From JALNZF01 sp964447405 (GTDB taxonomy: Bacteria; Nitrospirota; UBA9217), in the NCBI GenBank assembly GCA_964447405.1, contig CAYUSP010000003.1:496001-560000 (forward strand): 64,000 bases of DNA, given 5' to 3'. Each line of letters starts with the position of its first letter. Positions within the stretch are counted from its first letter, which is position 1. The notes below the pieces were generated by a model. That model saw only the letters and a program-made list of their open reading frames with translations, made no database searches and was not told where the DNA came from. The position numbers and the translations under genes are program-made. Positions 6,152 through 15,548 of the stretch are shown here, piece by piece.

Positions 6152-7342
6152 ATGCCCTCGTTTACCTATAAAGCCGTGCGTGAAGACGGAACATCGATCA
6201 ACGACGAGGCCATTGCCGGCAATGCAGCGGAACTCCGGCAGGAGCTCGAATCGCGCGGTTACCTCATCCTGAGCCTTGAAAAAAAAGGCGCCGCGATGCG
6301 CGGCGGACGCGGCAGCCCCAAGGATTTCCTCATCTTCAACCAGGAGTTCACCACACTCATCAAGGCCGGTCTGCCCATCCTTCAGGCAATGGAGATTCTG
6401 CACAAGCGCACGGAAAAACCGGGCTTCCGGGGTGCGCTCGAAAGCATTATCCACGACATCAAGGGTGGAGCGGCGCTTTCCGACGCGATGGCGAGGCATC
6501 CCGCTTTTTTCCCGCCGCTGTATACGGCAACGGTGCGCGCCGGCGAAAAGAGCGGCGCGCTCGTTGATGTCCTGAGGCGGTTCATCGCGTACCAGAAGAA
6601 GATGCTCTCCGTGATGAGCAAGCTCAAGATGGCGCTTGCGTATCCCGTGTTCCTCGTCGTCGCACTGGTCGCCGTGATGCTGCTCTTTTTCCTCTATGTC
6701 ATCCCCAACTTCACGCAGATGTACAGCGATCAGACCGCCTCCCTTCCCTTTCTCACAGCGCTGTTAATCGCTTTTACCGACGGGCTGACCAGGTTCGCGC
6801 CGTTTATTGGTCTCGGCATCGCAGCGTTCTCGGCATGGATCTACGTGTGGCGGAAGACCGAATCCGGCAGGCTCGCCCTGGACGGTTTTAAATTGCGTGT
6901 CCCGGTAGTCCGGTCGCTTATCACGCAATACATTCTAGCGCAGATCACGCGGACGCTCGCAACGGTGCTCCGGGGCGGCATCCCGCTAGTGCAGGCGCTC
7001 GACACGACCGCCGGCGTCATCACCAACACGGTCGTGGCCCGGCGACTCTCCGAGGCGAGGGCACTGGTCACCGAAGGGGTCAGCCTGGCGGAATCCTTCG
7101 AGCGCACCCGTTTGGCCCCTGATATGACCGTGCGCATGATCGAAGTGGGCGAAGCATCAGGGGACCTTCCCCAGATGCTCGAGGATGTCGCGGAATTCTA
7201 TGACCAGGAGGTCGAGAACAGACTTTCAGTGTTGACGACCATGATCGAACCGGTTCTCATGCTTACCATGGGCCTGGTGATGGCAGTGATCGTCATAGCG
7301 CTGTACCTGCCGATATTTGAAATGGGGGCGCGAATACGATGA
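6152..7342 (+). CDS. gspF: Type II secretion/type IV pilus inner-membrane platform protein GspF/PilC
   Basis: A 396-residue polytopic protein, begun at MPSFTYKAV, the usual first residues of this family. Two T2SF domains are visible: residues about 60-185 (FNQEFTTLIKAGLPILQAME, ending before the first membrane pair) and about 265-385 (ITRTLATVLRGGIPLVQALD, MIEVGEASGDLP). Three hydrophobic segments (VFLVVALVAVMLLFFLYVIP; FAPFIGLGIAAFSAWIYV; MLTMGLVMAVIVIALYLPIF) fit GspF topology. It anchors the assembly ATPase and pseudopilus. It overlaps gspE by 4 bases (ATGA), so the two are coupled. An in-frame codon at 6116 lies in the promoter and is not the start. Confidence 0.92.
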   Translation: MPSFTYKAVREDGTSINDEAIAGNAAELRQELESRGYLILSLEKKGAAMRGGRGSPKDFLIFNQEFTTLIKAGLPILQAMEILHKRTEKPGFRGALESIIHDIKGGAALSDAMARHPAFFPPLYTATVRAGEKSGALVDVLRRFIAYQKKMLSVMSKLKMALAYPVFLVVALVAVMLLFFLYVIPNFTQMYSDQTASLPFLTALLIAFTDGLTRFAPFIGLGIAAFSAWIYVWRKTESGRLALDGFKLRVPVVRSLITQYILAQITRTLATVLRGGIPLVQALDTTAGVITNTVVARRLSEARALVTEGVSLAESFERTRLAPDMTVRMIEVGEASGDLPQMLEDVAEFYDQEVENRLSVLTTMIEPVLMLTMGLVMAVIVIALYLPIFEMGARIR

Positions 7343-9063
7343 CATCGTTCAGAAGAAAACGGCTTGGCGACATTCTTGCGGCGAAGGGAGCCGTGACCCA
7401 GGAGCAGATCAACCATCTCCTGCTCCGGACTGACGGCCGTCAGAAGCGGATCGGCGAACTCCTTGCTTCCGAAGGACTGGTGACTGAGGATATCCTTGCC
7501 CAGGCGCTGGCGGAACAGCGAGGCCTGCGGTATGCCGACCTTGAAGACCTCAGGATCATACCGAAGTTCTTCGAAACGATCCCTGTCGAGCTGATGCAGC
7601 GCTACCAGTTCGTGCCCCTCGAAGACACCGGCGATGTGATCATCATCGCCATGACGGACCCCAATAATCTCCCGGCCATTGACGAACTGGAGATGATCCT
7701 TAACCGGCAGGTCGAGATCTGCGTGAGCACTCCCTCCGCCATCCAGGCTGTGCTGAAACGGAGCGGATCTTCCGAGCAGGTGCTCCACTCAGTTTCCGAG
7801 GATTTCAAAATCCACATTGTCAAGGAGCAGGAGGACGGGGAGAGCGAAGAGGTCCTTTCCCTCGACTCCATCGACAAGGACGAGAGCCCCATCATCAAGC
7901 TGATGCACTCCACGATCTTCGACGCCATTCAGCGCCGTGCGAGTGACATCCACATAGAGACCACGGACAGAAATGTCCTGATCAAGTATCGCATCGACGG
8001 TGTGCTGTATCCCGCCACCGAACCTATTGACATCAAGTTCCACAGCGCCATGGTATCACGCATCAAGGTGATGAGCGACCTGGACATCGCGGAGCGCCGT
8101 GTGCCGCAGGACGGCAGGTTCAAGATCCGGACCGGGGGCAAGACCATCGATTTCCGTGTTTCTATCCTGCCCAGCGCATTCGGCGAGGACGTGGTCATCC
8201 GCATCCTCGACAAGGAGTCCATCACCGCAGGTGTCAATTCGCTCCGCCTCGAAAGCCTCGGATTTGACGAGAACGACCTCCGCCGGTTCCGGAAAAGCAT
8301 CCGGGAGCCCTACGGCATGGTGCTCGTTACCGGTCCGACAGGCAGCGGCAAAACCACCACTTTGTACGCCGCCATGACGGAGATCAATACCGGCGAGGAC
8401 AAGTTCATCACCATCGAGGACCCGGTTGAATACCAGCTCCGCGGCGTCGTGCAGATCCCGGTGAATGAGAAAAAAGGCCTCACCTTTGCCCGCGGGCTCC
8501 GCTCCATCCTTCGGCACGACCCGGACAAGATCATGGTGGGCGAGATCCGCGACGCCGAGACCGGCCAGATCGCGGTGCAATCCGCTCTCACGGGCCACCT
8601 GGTCTTCACCACGGTACACGCGAACAACGCCTTTGACGTGCTCGGACGGTTCATTAATATGGGCATTGAACCGTACAATTTCGTATCCTCGCTCAACTGC
8701 ATCCTGGCCCAGCGGCTCGTCAGGATCCTGTGCCAGCGATGCAAGAAACCGGTTTTCCTTTCGAGAAAGGATCTCGAAGACTCGGCGCTGGACCCCGAGC
8801 GATACCACGCCCACCAGTTCTTCGAGGCCCCCGGGTGCAAGGAGTGCAATTTCACCGGCTTCCGGGGCAGAAAGGCCATCACCGAGTTCCTCGACCTCTC
8901 GGACCATGTTCGCGAGATGATCCTCGAAAAACGCCCCGCGTCGGAGATCAGGAAAATCGCGATCGCGGAAGGCATGACCACCCTCCGCCAATCCGCTGTG
9001 GCCAAGACCCTGGCTGGCGATACGACCCTGAAGGAGATAAACCGGGTGACGTTCATCGAGTAG
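7339..9063 (+). CDS. gspE: Secretion/pilus assembly ATPase GspE/PilB
   Basis: A 574-residue cytoplasmic hexameric ATPase. The N-terminal MshEN-like domain (residues 1-150: LGDILAAKGAVTQEQINHLL, EQRGLRYADL) precedes the ATPase core with Walker A GPTGSGKTTTLYAAM, Asp box TIEDPVEYQL, Walker B LRHDPDKIMVGEIRD and His box LTGHLVFTTVHAN. A tetracysteine zinc module (CQRCKKP and CKECNF) lies near residues 463-500. MshEN domains of this kind can bind c-di-GMP in some relatives, and a PilZ gene is in the window, but no residues prove binding here. It shares an operon with gspF, the giant exoprotein and a pseudopilin-like gene. Confidence 0.93.
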   Translation: MTSFRRKRLGDILAAKGAVTQEQINHLLLRTDGRQKRIGELLASEGLVTEDILAQALAEQRGLRYADLEDLRIIPKFFETIPVELMQRYQFVPLEDTGDVIIIAMTDPNNLPAIDELEMILNRQVEICVSTPSAIQAVLKRSGSSEQVLHSVSEDFKIHIVKEQEDGESEEVLSLDSIDKDESPIIKLMHSTIFDAIQRRASDIHIETTDRNVLIKYRIDGVLYPATEPIDIKFHSAMVSRIKVMSDLDIAERRVPQDGRFKIRTGGKTIDFRVSILPSAFGEDVVIRILDKESITAGVNSLRLESLGFDENDLRRFRKSIREPYGMVLVTGPTGSGKTTTLYAAMTEINTGEDKFITIEDPVEYQLRGVVQIPVNEKKGLTFARGLRSILRHDPDKIMVGEIRDAETGQIAVQSALTGHLVFTTVHANNAFDVLGRFINMGIEPYNFVSSLNCILAQRLVRILCQRCKKPVFLSRKDLEDSALDPERYHAHQFFEAPGCKECNFTGFRGRKAITEFLDLSDHVREMILEKRPASEIRKIAIAEGMTTLRQSAVAKTLAGDTTLKEINRVTFIE

Positions 9064-9116
9064 CAGTCGGACGAGTTAGTTACGAATCAAATTCGTCTCA
9101 AAAAATGCAAGAATAT

Positions 9117-9230
9117 TTCCACCGCAAAGGCGCGACGAACGCGAGGACGTCAAAAACAAGCGAGATTTTTGCTTTAACGCAAGCCCTAAAGATTTCCTTG
9201 CGACCTTTGCGCCTTCGCGGTTCCAAGGTT
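9117..9230. repeat. Degenerate inverted repeat of the CGCAAAG/CGCGAAG family, no gene inside
   Basis: Left arm ACCGCAAAGGCGCGACGAAC near 9120 and right arm reading GCGACCTTTGCGCCTTCGCG near 9199, its degenerate reverse complement. The repeat fills most of the gap between gspE (ends 9063) and the next gene (starts 9315). Same family as the arms of the GxxExxY unit at 2.6-3.1 kb, here empty. The rest of the gap shows no recognisable feature. Confidence 0.6.
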
Positions 9231-9314
9231 TGTTTCCGGCTTGTCCGGGTTAGGTTTAAGGAAGTTGTTCTCTTGCCCCTTATTTGAAAACTTTCATACT
9301 TACTTCCAAACCCC

Positions 9315-12300
9315 ATGAACCCACTCCATCTGAAAAATATTTGCGTCCTCGCGGTTGCTGCGCTTCTTTCCGCCTCGATCCCTGCAGGGGGTCAGGTCAG
9401 GGTTTCCCCGGACATCTGGCTCCCCTTGATTGACGGCCCCTCGGGCCAGGCCGCCTATTATAAGCCGGTTGAATCAAAGCCGTCTGCGCCTGACCCCGCG
9501 TGGCTGCACAGGACAGGCTCCAAGAAGGGCATCCGGAGCCTGGCACTGGCAGTGGAGCGCTGGGCCGCACCTGATGCAGCGGTTCTGAAGAGCGGTTTCC
9601 ATGGGCCCTGGCAGGGCCTTCTCCTGGAATTTCAGGAATCTTCTGTCCTTGTTGACGCGGACCATGTTGCCGGCCTCGCGAAAACCAAACCCTATCTCAT
9701 CATCCCCTCGGGCGCCCTTGCCGGCACCTCTGGCTCCGCATTCTTCAAGGCCGGCCTCGAGGAATTTGTGAAAGCAGGCGGCACCCTTATCTGTTTTGCC
9801 CAGCAGACCGGGACCGACTTTTCCGTTCTTCCCGTGCCGCAAGGCGCGAAGCTCGAAGCGTTGGGATGGCTGCAGGATGCCGGCCCGCTTTTTCGCGCTT
9901 CCTCGATCGTAAGCCGCCACGCGCTCCTATCGGGAACCGACAACACCACTCCCGGCATAGAGACCAGCGGCTATTTCTCCGCTTATCCTCCGGGATCGCA
10001 GGTGCTTCTGTCGCGCTCTGACGGCTATCCCACGATGATCGTTTACTCCCATGGCGCGGGGCGGGTTCTGCTCTCATCGCTTTTCTCTGATTTTTCCCTC
10101 GAGCAGGGCCAGCTCGACACCGAGGAAAAAAACCTGCTCCGGGATATCCTGCGCTGGGCAAAGTCGCCGGACCAGGTCATCATGGCCTCTGCGGGAGAGC
10201 GGATCAAGCTCGATCTGATGATCCAGGAGCCGGGCCAGAACGCGGCCTCATCGATCAGAATCCTGGTGACAGGACCTGACGCCGGCAGGGTCCTCGCGGA
10301 AGAAACGCTTGCCATCCCGGTATCGAAATATCAAACACTGCCGATCGCATATACGTTTGCAGTGCCCGCTGATGCCCGGCCAGGGATCTATCATATCCAG
10401 TACCGTCTGCAGGATGCGAACGGCAATGCAATGTCCCATAATGTGGAAACCCGCGGCAGCATTTTCAGCATCGGACATCCGGCGATCTCGGCCCCCATTC
10501 CCCGGATTGACCGGCCGCTTGCAGGAATCCTGTCCCCGGTTACCATGCAACCCTTGCTGGAGCGCGAGGACAACATGCTGCGCCTCAGGATTTCCATTAC
10601 TGCTGACCCGAAAGCTGCATTACCTGATGACCAGGCATTCCTTTTAAAAGCCGCGGGCCGGCAAAAGTCCTTCAGCCTCATGTCCGGCAAAGCCTCTTTC
10701 AGCATCGATGTCCCGCTGCTGGAGGCGGACAGTCCTGTTCCCTTCGCATTGTATCAGGCGAATGGCCGCTCCCTTGCGCGCGGAACATTTCGCGCAGACG
10801 CATCCCCGAAAACGGGCATTGTTCTCAATGCACCCGCGTACTCGGCAGGCCAGAAGCTCACGCTCGCTGCAAAGGGCCTCGGTACAGGGGAATTCACCCT
10901 TCAGGCGCCCGGACGCATCGAGAAGCAGATGATCCCGGGCGAGGGGATCGTCCCCTATGCTATCCCTGCTGCCCTGCCGACGGGAACCTATGCGCTCCAA
11001 TGGAAGATGGACGCTCGGGCAGGATCCTCGGGAAAAGGTCAGGCATTGCTCAATCTGTCCGGCTACCGCGTTCGGGTGACGGATGCGTACCTCGATACAT
11101 CGGCAAGCCGCGGCACCCTTATTGCCAAGGTTCGCTTGCGAATCAGCGCAACACGCACTATCGCGGCGCATGCTGTTCTTCGCCTGCGCGGGCCTGACGG
11201 CAAAATCGTTCCTCTGTCTGAAGGACCGATCGCACTCGTGGAAGGCGAGCAGGACCTACCCCTCTCGTTTTCCTTTAAACCATCTCAATCGGGTATCGGA
11301 GAGCTCCTGTACACCGTGGATGCAAAACTGCCGCCAGGGCCCGGCCTGAACAGCGAATCAGTATCCCTTGCAGCAGGGCGTATTCTATTCGATATCGGCC
11401 GCGCCGCGCTGCTTAATCTATCCTCGTCCCAACCGGTTCATTACGAGCCAACCGGGCCGATCGATCTCACGGCAGAGATCTTCGGCACAGGCAGGGTCCG
11501 GCTCGATCTGTTCCTTGATAATAAAAAAGTGAAGCAGGTGAAGTTCGATCTGGCCGGAGCAGTCGTGTCGAGGCTGACAATCTCCGAGGCAACCGGAGGT
11601 CCCCATGTCCTCAAGGCAGTACTGAGTGATGGCGACCTCGAAAGCCTCAATGAATTCCCGTTTTTATACGGCACCGGTTTCCCCGACCTCACTGCCGGAA
11701 TCGAGGCGCCCGCCCCTGATGGATTGATCCTGCCGGTCTCCGTCAGCATCACCAACCAGGGTAACATTCCGTCCGGACCGACCAGGGCAGCGTTGTATGA
11801 AAATGGCGCACCTCCTGCCGGCAGCCTGATCGCCGCAGCGGACATCCCTCCCCTCGAGCCGGGCGGAACGCACAAGGCGTTCATCAATTGGCCGCTCGCG
11901 GGACGTGCGGGATCCAGGACGATCTTGGCTGTCGTTGATAGTGACCATACTCTTACGGAGACGGACAAAAGCAATAACCTGGCATCAGCCTCGGTCATTA
12001 TTCCTGCTTTTCTGCAGAAGATCATGCCCCGCCAGAAGGACTACCCTGCCGCGGACAGCATCGCGTTCTCCCTCTTCACTGCCAATCTATCCACCGTGGC
12101 CTACCGGAACAATCACCTCAATCTCGAACTGCGGGACAATACGGACAAGGTCGTGGCATCCGATACAATCCGGCTCCCCGACCTTGCACCCGGCGCGGAA
12201 TATACCCTGGACCATCAGTTGATCGTGCCTTCCCTTCCCGCGGGTACCTATCGCATCAGTGCACAGGCGGCGGGCCGGGCACCCGCTGCTGCAGACATCG

Positions 12301-13550
12301 GCATTCTACCCACCCTGAAACTGCGGGGTTCTCTCGAGGAAACAGCCTCGACCGCTGTGCTCTGCCAGCCCTTTTCCCTGAAGTACAACGTCACCAATGC
12401 GGGAAACCTCCCGGTTCATTCGGGGTCGATCTCGTTGGAGATCAGGTCATCGCCCGCGGGTACGGTACCGGCCTTTTCCCGTCAGCTTCCCTTTAAATTC
12501 GGCAAGGGGTCGGTCTCGCTGGAAAAAAGCGACCTCCCACCAGGCGTCTACCTGATTTCGCTGAAAGCCGCTATCGTGAATGAGGACCGCGAGGTTACCC
12601 GCCTGTTTTCCCTTGCCGAAAAACCGCTGATTGCCAAAACGCCGGTCGAGGTGAGCAAGGGCGGACCGGTTCTGCGAACGCTCGTACTGCTCGGCAACAT
12701 CGGCAGCGCTGTCCAGCAAGCACTCGCGGAAAAGATCGTGAATGATGCGCTTGACGATGCAGGCGCCTACCACCAGATCGTGAGCAGGTATGAGGATTTC
12801 TCCTCACTGGCCGAGAGCGGCCAATTCACAACCTATATTCTGTTCGAGTCGGACGAGATGATCACTCAACTCAACTGGCTGCGGACACGCATCGAACAGG
12901 GGCATACCCTGATCATCATCGGTCCGGGAGACAATTCAAAGCGGCTCGCCGAAGCCTTCGGCTTCACGTTCAACCAGGCAATTGATTCTTCCGGAGCATT
13001 GCTCACCTTTCCCCGGGATGCGGGCATGGAACTAACGGGCATGCTGCCGATCAGCGGCCGTACCCTGATGCCGAGCAAGAAGGGAGCCCGGCCACTGGCT
13101 TTTTACGAACACGATAAAGCGCCGGCAGTGCTTGTTGACCGCATAGGGATGGGTCAGGTCATGGTCATGCCCTTTTCCCTGACGCGGTCCGCCCTTGACA
13201 CGGCAGCCACCTCGTTCTACACGCTGCTGTTCCGTTCGGCAGTTCTGGGCGCCGGTTCCAGAAACGAGGACGCTTCGGATATCGGCACGGAAGAACTCGC
13301 TGCAGCATCGTCCGGCGGGCCGGTCAAGACACGCATCGTCGTAACGCTGCCCCTTGGCTCAACAATAATCTGGACCGCGGGCGGAGGCGCAGTCAATGGC
13401 AGCGTCATCACCTTCGATCTGATTGCCGACAGGATCGCGCAAAAACTCGCGTATATCTATCAGCCGCGGCTGCGAGGTTCGGACCATATTATCACGGAGG
13501 TATTCTACGAATGCAGCGGGAACATGGTGCGCCAGGGGAAACTGGAATGA
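9315..13550 (+). CDS. Giant exported CARDB-type multidomain protein
   Basis: A 1411-residue protein with a signal peptide (NICVLAVAALLSASIPAGGQ). The first 300 residues contain a region of GATase/ThuA-like look (LEEFVKAGGTLICFAQQTG; HGAGRVLLSSLFSDFS). The rest is built of Ig-like beta modules; a CARDB-like repeat is clear around residues 790-870 (VSITNQGNIPSGPTRAALYE, TETDKSNNLASASVI) and again near 1020 (PFSLKYNVTNAGNLPVHSG). A second Rossmann-like stretch near 1120-1290 has TLIIIGPGDNSKRLAE. The stop overlaps the start of the pseudopilin gene (ATGA at 13547-13550), and gspE precedes it by 250 bases. I infer a surface protein exported or displayed with this GspF/GspE machinery; function unknown. 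Confidence 0.8.
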   Translation: MNPLHLKNICVLAVAALLSASIPAGGQVRVSPDIWLPLIDGPSGQAAYYKPVESKPSAPDPAWLHRTGSKKGIRSLALAVERWAAPDAAVLKSGFHGPWQGLLLEFQESSVLVDADHVAGLAKTKPYLIIPSGALAGTSGSAFFKAGLEEFVKAGGTLICFAQQTGTDFSVLPVPQGAKLEALGWLQDAGPLFRASSIVSRHALLSGTDNTTPGIETSGYFSAYPPGSQVLLSRSDGYPTMIVYSHGAGRVLLSSLFSDFSLEQGQLDTEEKNLLRDILRWAKSPDQVIMASAGERIKLDLMIQEPGQNAASSIRILVTGPDAGRVLAEETLAIPVSKYQTLPIAYTFAVPADARPGIYHIQYRLQDANGNAMSHNVETRGSIFSIGHPAISAPIPRIDRPLAGILSPVTMQPLLEREDNMLRLRISITADPKAALPDDQAFLLKAAGRQKSFSLMSGKASFSIDVPLLEADSPVPFALYQANGRSLARGTFRADASPKTGIVLNAPAYSAGQKLTLAAKGLGTGEFTLQAPGRIEKQMIPGEGIVPYAIPAALPTGTYALQWKMDARAGSSGKGQALLNLSGYRVRVTDAYLDTSASRGTLIAKVRLRISATRTIAAHAVLRLRGPDGKIVPLSEGPIALVEGEQDLPLSFSFKPSQSGIGELLYTVDAKLPPGPGLNSESVSLAAGRILFDIGRAALLNLSSSQPVHYEPTGPIDLTAEIFGTGRVRLDLFLDNKKVKQVKFDLAGAVVSRLTISEATGGPHVLKAVLSDGDLESLNEFPFLYGTGFPDLTAGIEAPAPDGLILPVSVSITNQGNIPSGPTRAALYENGAPPAGSLIAAADIPPLEPGGTHKAFINWPLAGRAGSRTILAVVDSDHTLTETDKSNNLASASVIIPAFLQKIMPRQKDYPAADSIAFSLFTANLSTVAYRNNHLNLELRDNTDKVVASDTIRLPDLAPGAEYTLDHQLIVPSLPAGTYRISAQAAGRAPAAADIGILPTLKLRGSLEETASTAVLCQPFSLKYNVTNAGNLPVHSGSISLEIRSSPAGTVPAFSRQLPFKFGKGSVSLEKSDLPPGVYLISLKAAIVNEDREVTRLFSLAEKPLIAKTPVEVSKGGPVLRTLVLLGNIGSAVQQALAEKIVNDALDDAGAYHQIVSRYEDFSSLAESGQFTTYILFESDEMITQLNWLRTRIEQGHTLIIIGPGDNSKRLAEAFGFTFNQAIDSSGALLTFPRDAGMELTGMLPISGRTLMPSKKGARPLAFYEHDKAPAVLVDRIGMGQVMVMPFSLTRSALDTAATSFYTLLFRSAVLGAGSRNEDASDIGTEELAAASSGGPVKTRIVVTLPLGSTIIWTAGGGAVNGSVITFDLIADRIAQKLAYIYQPRLRGSDHIITEVFYECSGNMVRQGKLE

Positions 13551-14098
13551 CCGGGGTAAGTTCAGAGTTCGGATTTCAGCGTGCAAAGGACTTTCAAGCC
13601 GGCACGCAGCCGGGGTTTACGTACATCTCGCTGCTCGTCATCATCGCGATCATAGGCATCAGCCTTGGCGCAACGGGCAAGTATTGGCAGAGCATCGTGC
13701 AGCGCGACAAGGAAGAGGAACTGCTTTTCAGAGGGGACCAATACCGGAAGGCCATTGAAAAGTATTACCTGGCCTTACCCGGCAGGCCGCAGCTGCCCCA
13801 GAGCATTGATGACCTGCTTGCGGACAACCGGACAGCGACGGGCAGGCGGCACCTCCGCCAGAGATACAAGGACCCGATGACTGGCGAGGATTTTGTCGAG
13901 ATACGCGACCCCCTCTCCAAGCGGATCACCGGCGTACACAGTGCGGGCGAGCGCGAGCCTATGAAAAAATCCGGCTTCGCTCCCGAATACAAGGACTTTG
14001 AGGGGAAAACCAAATACCGGGAATGGGTTTTCTCGTTTTCCATACTGCCGACCCAGCCGGTAGCCCCGGGCCACCCTCCGGCGGTCCGGCCTCACTAA
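13547..14098 (+). CDS. Pseudopilin-like (GspG-type) protein lacking Glu5
   Basis: A 183-residue protein with a type IV prepilin-like N-terminus: a leader of some 22 residues ending in Gly, then FTYISLLVIIAIIGISLG. Cleavage after that Gly would give Phe1, as in pseudopilins. Position +5, almost always Glu, is Ser here. The remainder (YRKAIEKYYLALPG, LPQSIDDLLAD, RHLRQRYKDPMTGEDF) follows the GspG-like pattern of a globular domain before a Pro-rich tail. The start at 13547 is fixed by overlap with the upstream stop. Loss of Glu5 suggests a minor or non-canonical pseudopilin (inference). Confidence 0.78.
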   Translation: MTGVSSEFGFQRAKDFQAGTQPGFTYISLLVIIAIIGISLGATGKYWQSIVQRDKEEELLFRGDQYRKAIEKYYLALPGRPQLPQSIDDLLADNRTATGRRHLRQRYKDPMTGEDFVEIRDPLSKRITGVHSAGEREPMKKSGFAPEYKDFEGKTKYREWVFSFSILPTQPVAPGHPPAVRPH

Positions 14099-14126
14099 TG
14101 CGTCAATGCCGCCCATTGAAGGAACA

Positions 14127-14888
14127 TTAAAGATCACCGTGCAGCCAATACCAGCTGTAGCTCAGGTATTCGGACAGGGCCATGGCTGATACCTGCAGAT
14201 TATGAGAGTGAGGGATGAATCCGAGATAGCTCAGTGGTTTGTAGCCACCCGCATATCCGCTCGGTACCGGTATTACCTTAAAACCTTTTTTTCTGAACAG
14301 TGCTGCGGACCGTTTCATATGAAAAGCGGAAGTAACGAGGTATATTTTGCGGGCAACGAGCACCTGTCCTACCGCTGCAGCGTTTTCCAGGGTATTGCGC
14401 GATCTGTTCTCGATCACCATGTCCTTCCGAAGCACGCCCAGGTCCGCCGCTGTCCGGGCCATCGCGTCCGCTTCGGACAGCGTATTATGAACCGGCAATC
14501 CGCTGCCGCCTGACATCACGAGGGGAAGACGCGTGACGCGATGCAGTTTGATGCCGCTGATCAACCGTTCCAGAGACCCGCTTGAGGGTTGAGGATCCAG
14601 CCCCGCCCAGGCAAGGTCATGGACTCCGCCCCCCAGGACGACGATGGCCTGCGCTGTTCGCGCGTCCGGTCCTTTGAACGGGGGATGGAAGCGCTCCAGA
14701 GGACCGATCAACCAGTCGGCCACGGGGGCCAGGCAGAGCATGTATAAAAGGCAGAGCCCCGTTGCGACACACACCCTCCCTGTCACCTTATACTTCCGCA
14801 TGATCAGGAATCCCGCTATCATCAGTAGAATGAGACTGGACGGCGGCAGGATCAGATACAATATGATTTTGGTAGCAGCAAACACCAT
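14127..14888 (-). CDS. YdcF/ElyC family (DUF218) membrane protein
   Basis: A 253-residue protein with two N-terminal membrane helices (KIILYLILPPSSLILLMIAG; VCVATGLCLLYMLCLAPVA), then a DUF218 domain: AIVVLGGGVHD, LPLVMSGGSG, SEADAMARTAADLGV, ENRSRNTLENA and YLVTSAFHMKRS. The family includes E. coli ElyC, linked to cell-envelope and undecaprenyl-carrier metabolism; the chemistry is unproven. Convergent with the pseudopilin gene and 21 bases after the start-side end of the next minus-strand gene. Confidence 0.88.
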   Translation of the reverse strand: MVFAATKIILYLILPPSSLILLMIAGFLIMRKYKVTGRVCVATGLCLLYMLCLAPVADWLIGPLERFHPPFKGPDARTAQAIVVLGGGVHDLAWAGLDPQPSSGSLERLISGIKLHRVTRLPLVMSGGSGLPVHNTLSEADAMARTAADLGVLRKDMVIENRSRNTLENAAAVGQVLVARKIYLVTSAFHMKRSAALFRKKGFKVIPVPSGYAGGYKPLSYLGFIPHSHNLQVSAMALSEYLSYSWYWLHGDL

Positions 14889-14909
14889 GAGTGCCGGCCC
14901 TCCCCGACG

Positions 14910-15416
14910 TTAGAACGCCCTGCCCAATCCGAAACCGAATAGGGTCCCCTGATGTGATGCAAGCGGGACCTCGATGAATGGTGTAATTACCCAGTACGAA
15001 CCTTGTTTGAACTCGTGCCATGCGCCTTCGGTCACGGTCAGGGGAACATCCGAGCGCAACCGGAGCTTGAAGCCATCACCGGTTGCATACCCAGCCTGGA
15101 ATTGAAGAACATTGGCCAGGCCCACTCCTGCGTACAGGCCGATTGCTGACCCCGACTCGTCCTCATCCGCCAGGCCCTCCCTCCTGCTCCATGACCATGT
15201 ATTAAGCCCGGCGTTCAGGAACAAGGTTGATACATTTATATCCAATCCTGCTCCGCTCCTGCCGCCCCTCTTGCCGGCCTGGACGGAAACCGTGGCATGG
15301 TCGAGCGAAGCAATCACATTATTCAAAGGACCGCACACAGCGCTGGCCGGCAGGGCCAGCACCATCGCCAGAACAAGGCATGGGATAGCAAAACCTTCAC
15401 CAGGTCGCATGATCAT
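14910..15416 (-). CDS. Exported protein, probable small outer-membrane beta-barrel
   Basis: A 168-residue protein with a signal peptide (CLVLAMVLALPASAVCG), followed by alternating strands such as ATVSVQAGKRGG, GSAIGLYAGVGLANVLQFQA and GYATGDGFKLRLRSD. It ends in LFGFGLGRAF, a C-terminal aromatic residue as in outer-membrane barrels. I do not recognise a named family. An in-frame ATG two codons later (15410) is an equally possible start. It may be cotranscribed with the YdcF gene downstream. Confidence 0.6.
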   Translation of the reverse strand: MIMRPGEGFAIPCLVLAMVLALPASAVCGPLNNVIASLDHATVSVQAGKRGGRSGAGLDINVSTLFLNAGLNTWSWSRREGLADEDESGSAIGLYAGVGLANVLQFQAGYATGDGFKLRLRSDVPLTVTEGAWHEFKQGSYWVITPFIEVPLASHQGTLFGFGLGRAF

Positions 15417-15548
15417 ACTATACGCTATTCGGATTTTTTTTCAAGGCTGACGCGAACACATCAACCATTTTACGCTTGATTTCTTCGGATGCATGCATTA
15501 CATTAAACTTCGTTTCATCCAGACCACGAGCTTCGAGGAGGCGTTCCC

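Noticed and set aside
8056..8991. 311-codon minus-strand open frame
   Set aside because: Lies entirely antisense to the conserved gspE gene; high GC at third positions of the real gene keeps the opposite frame open.
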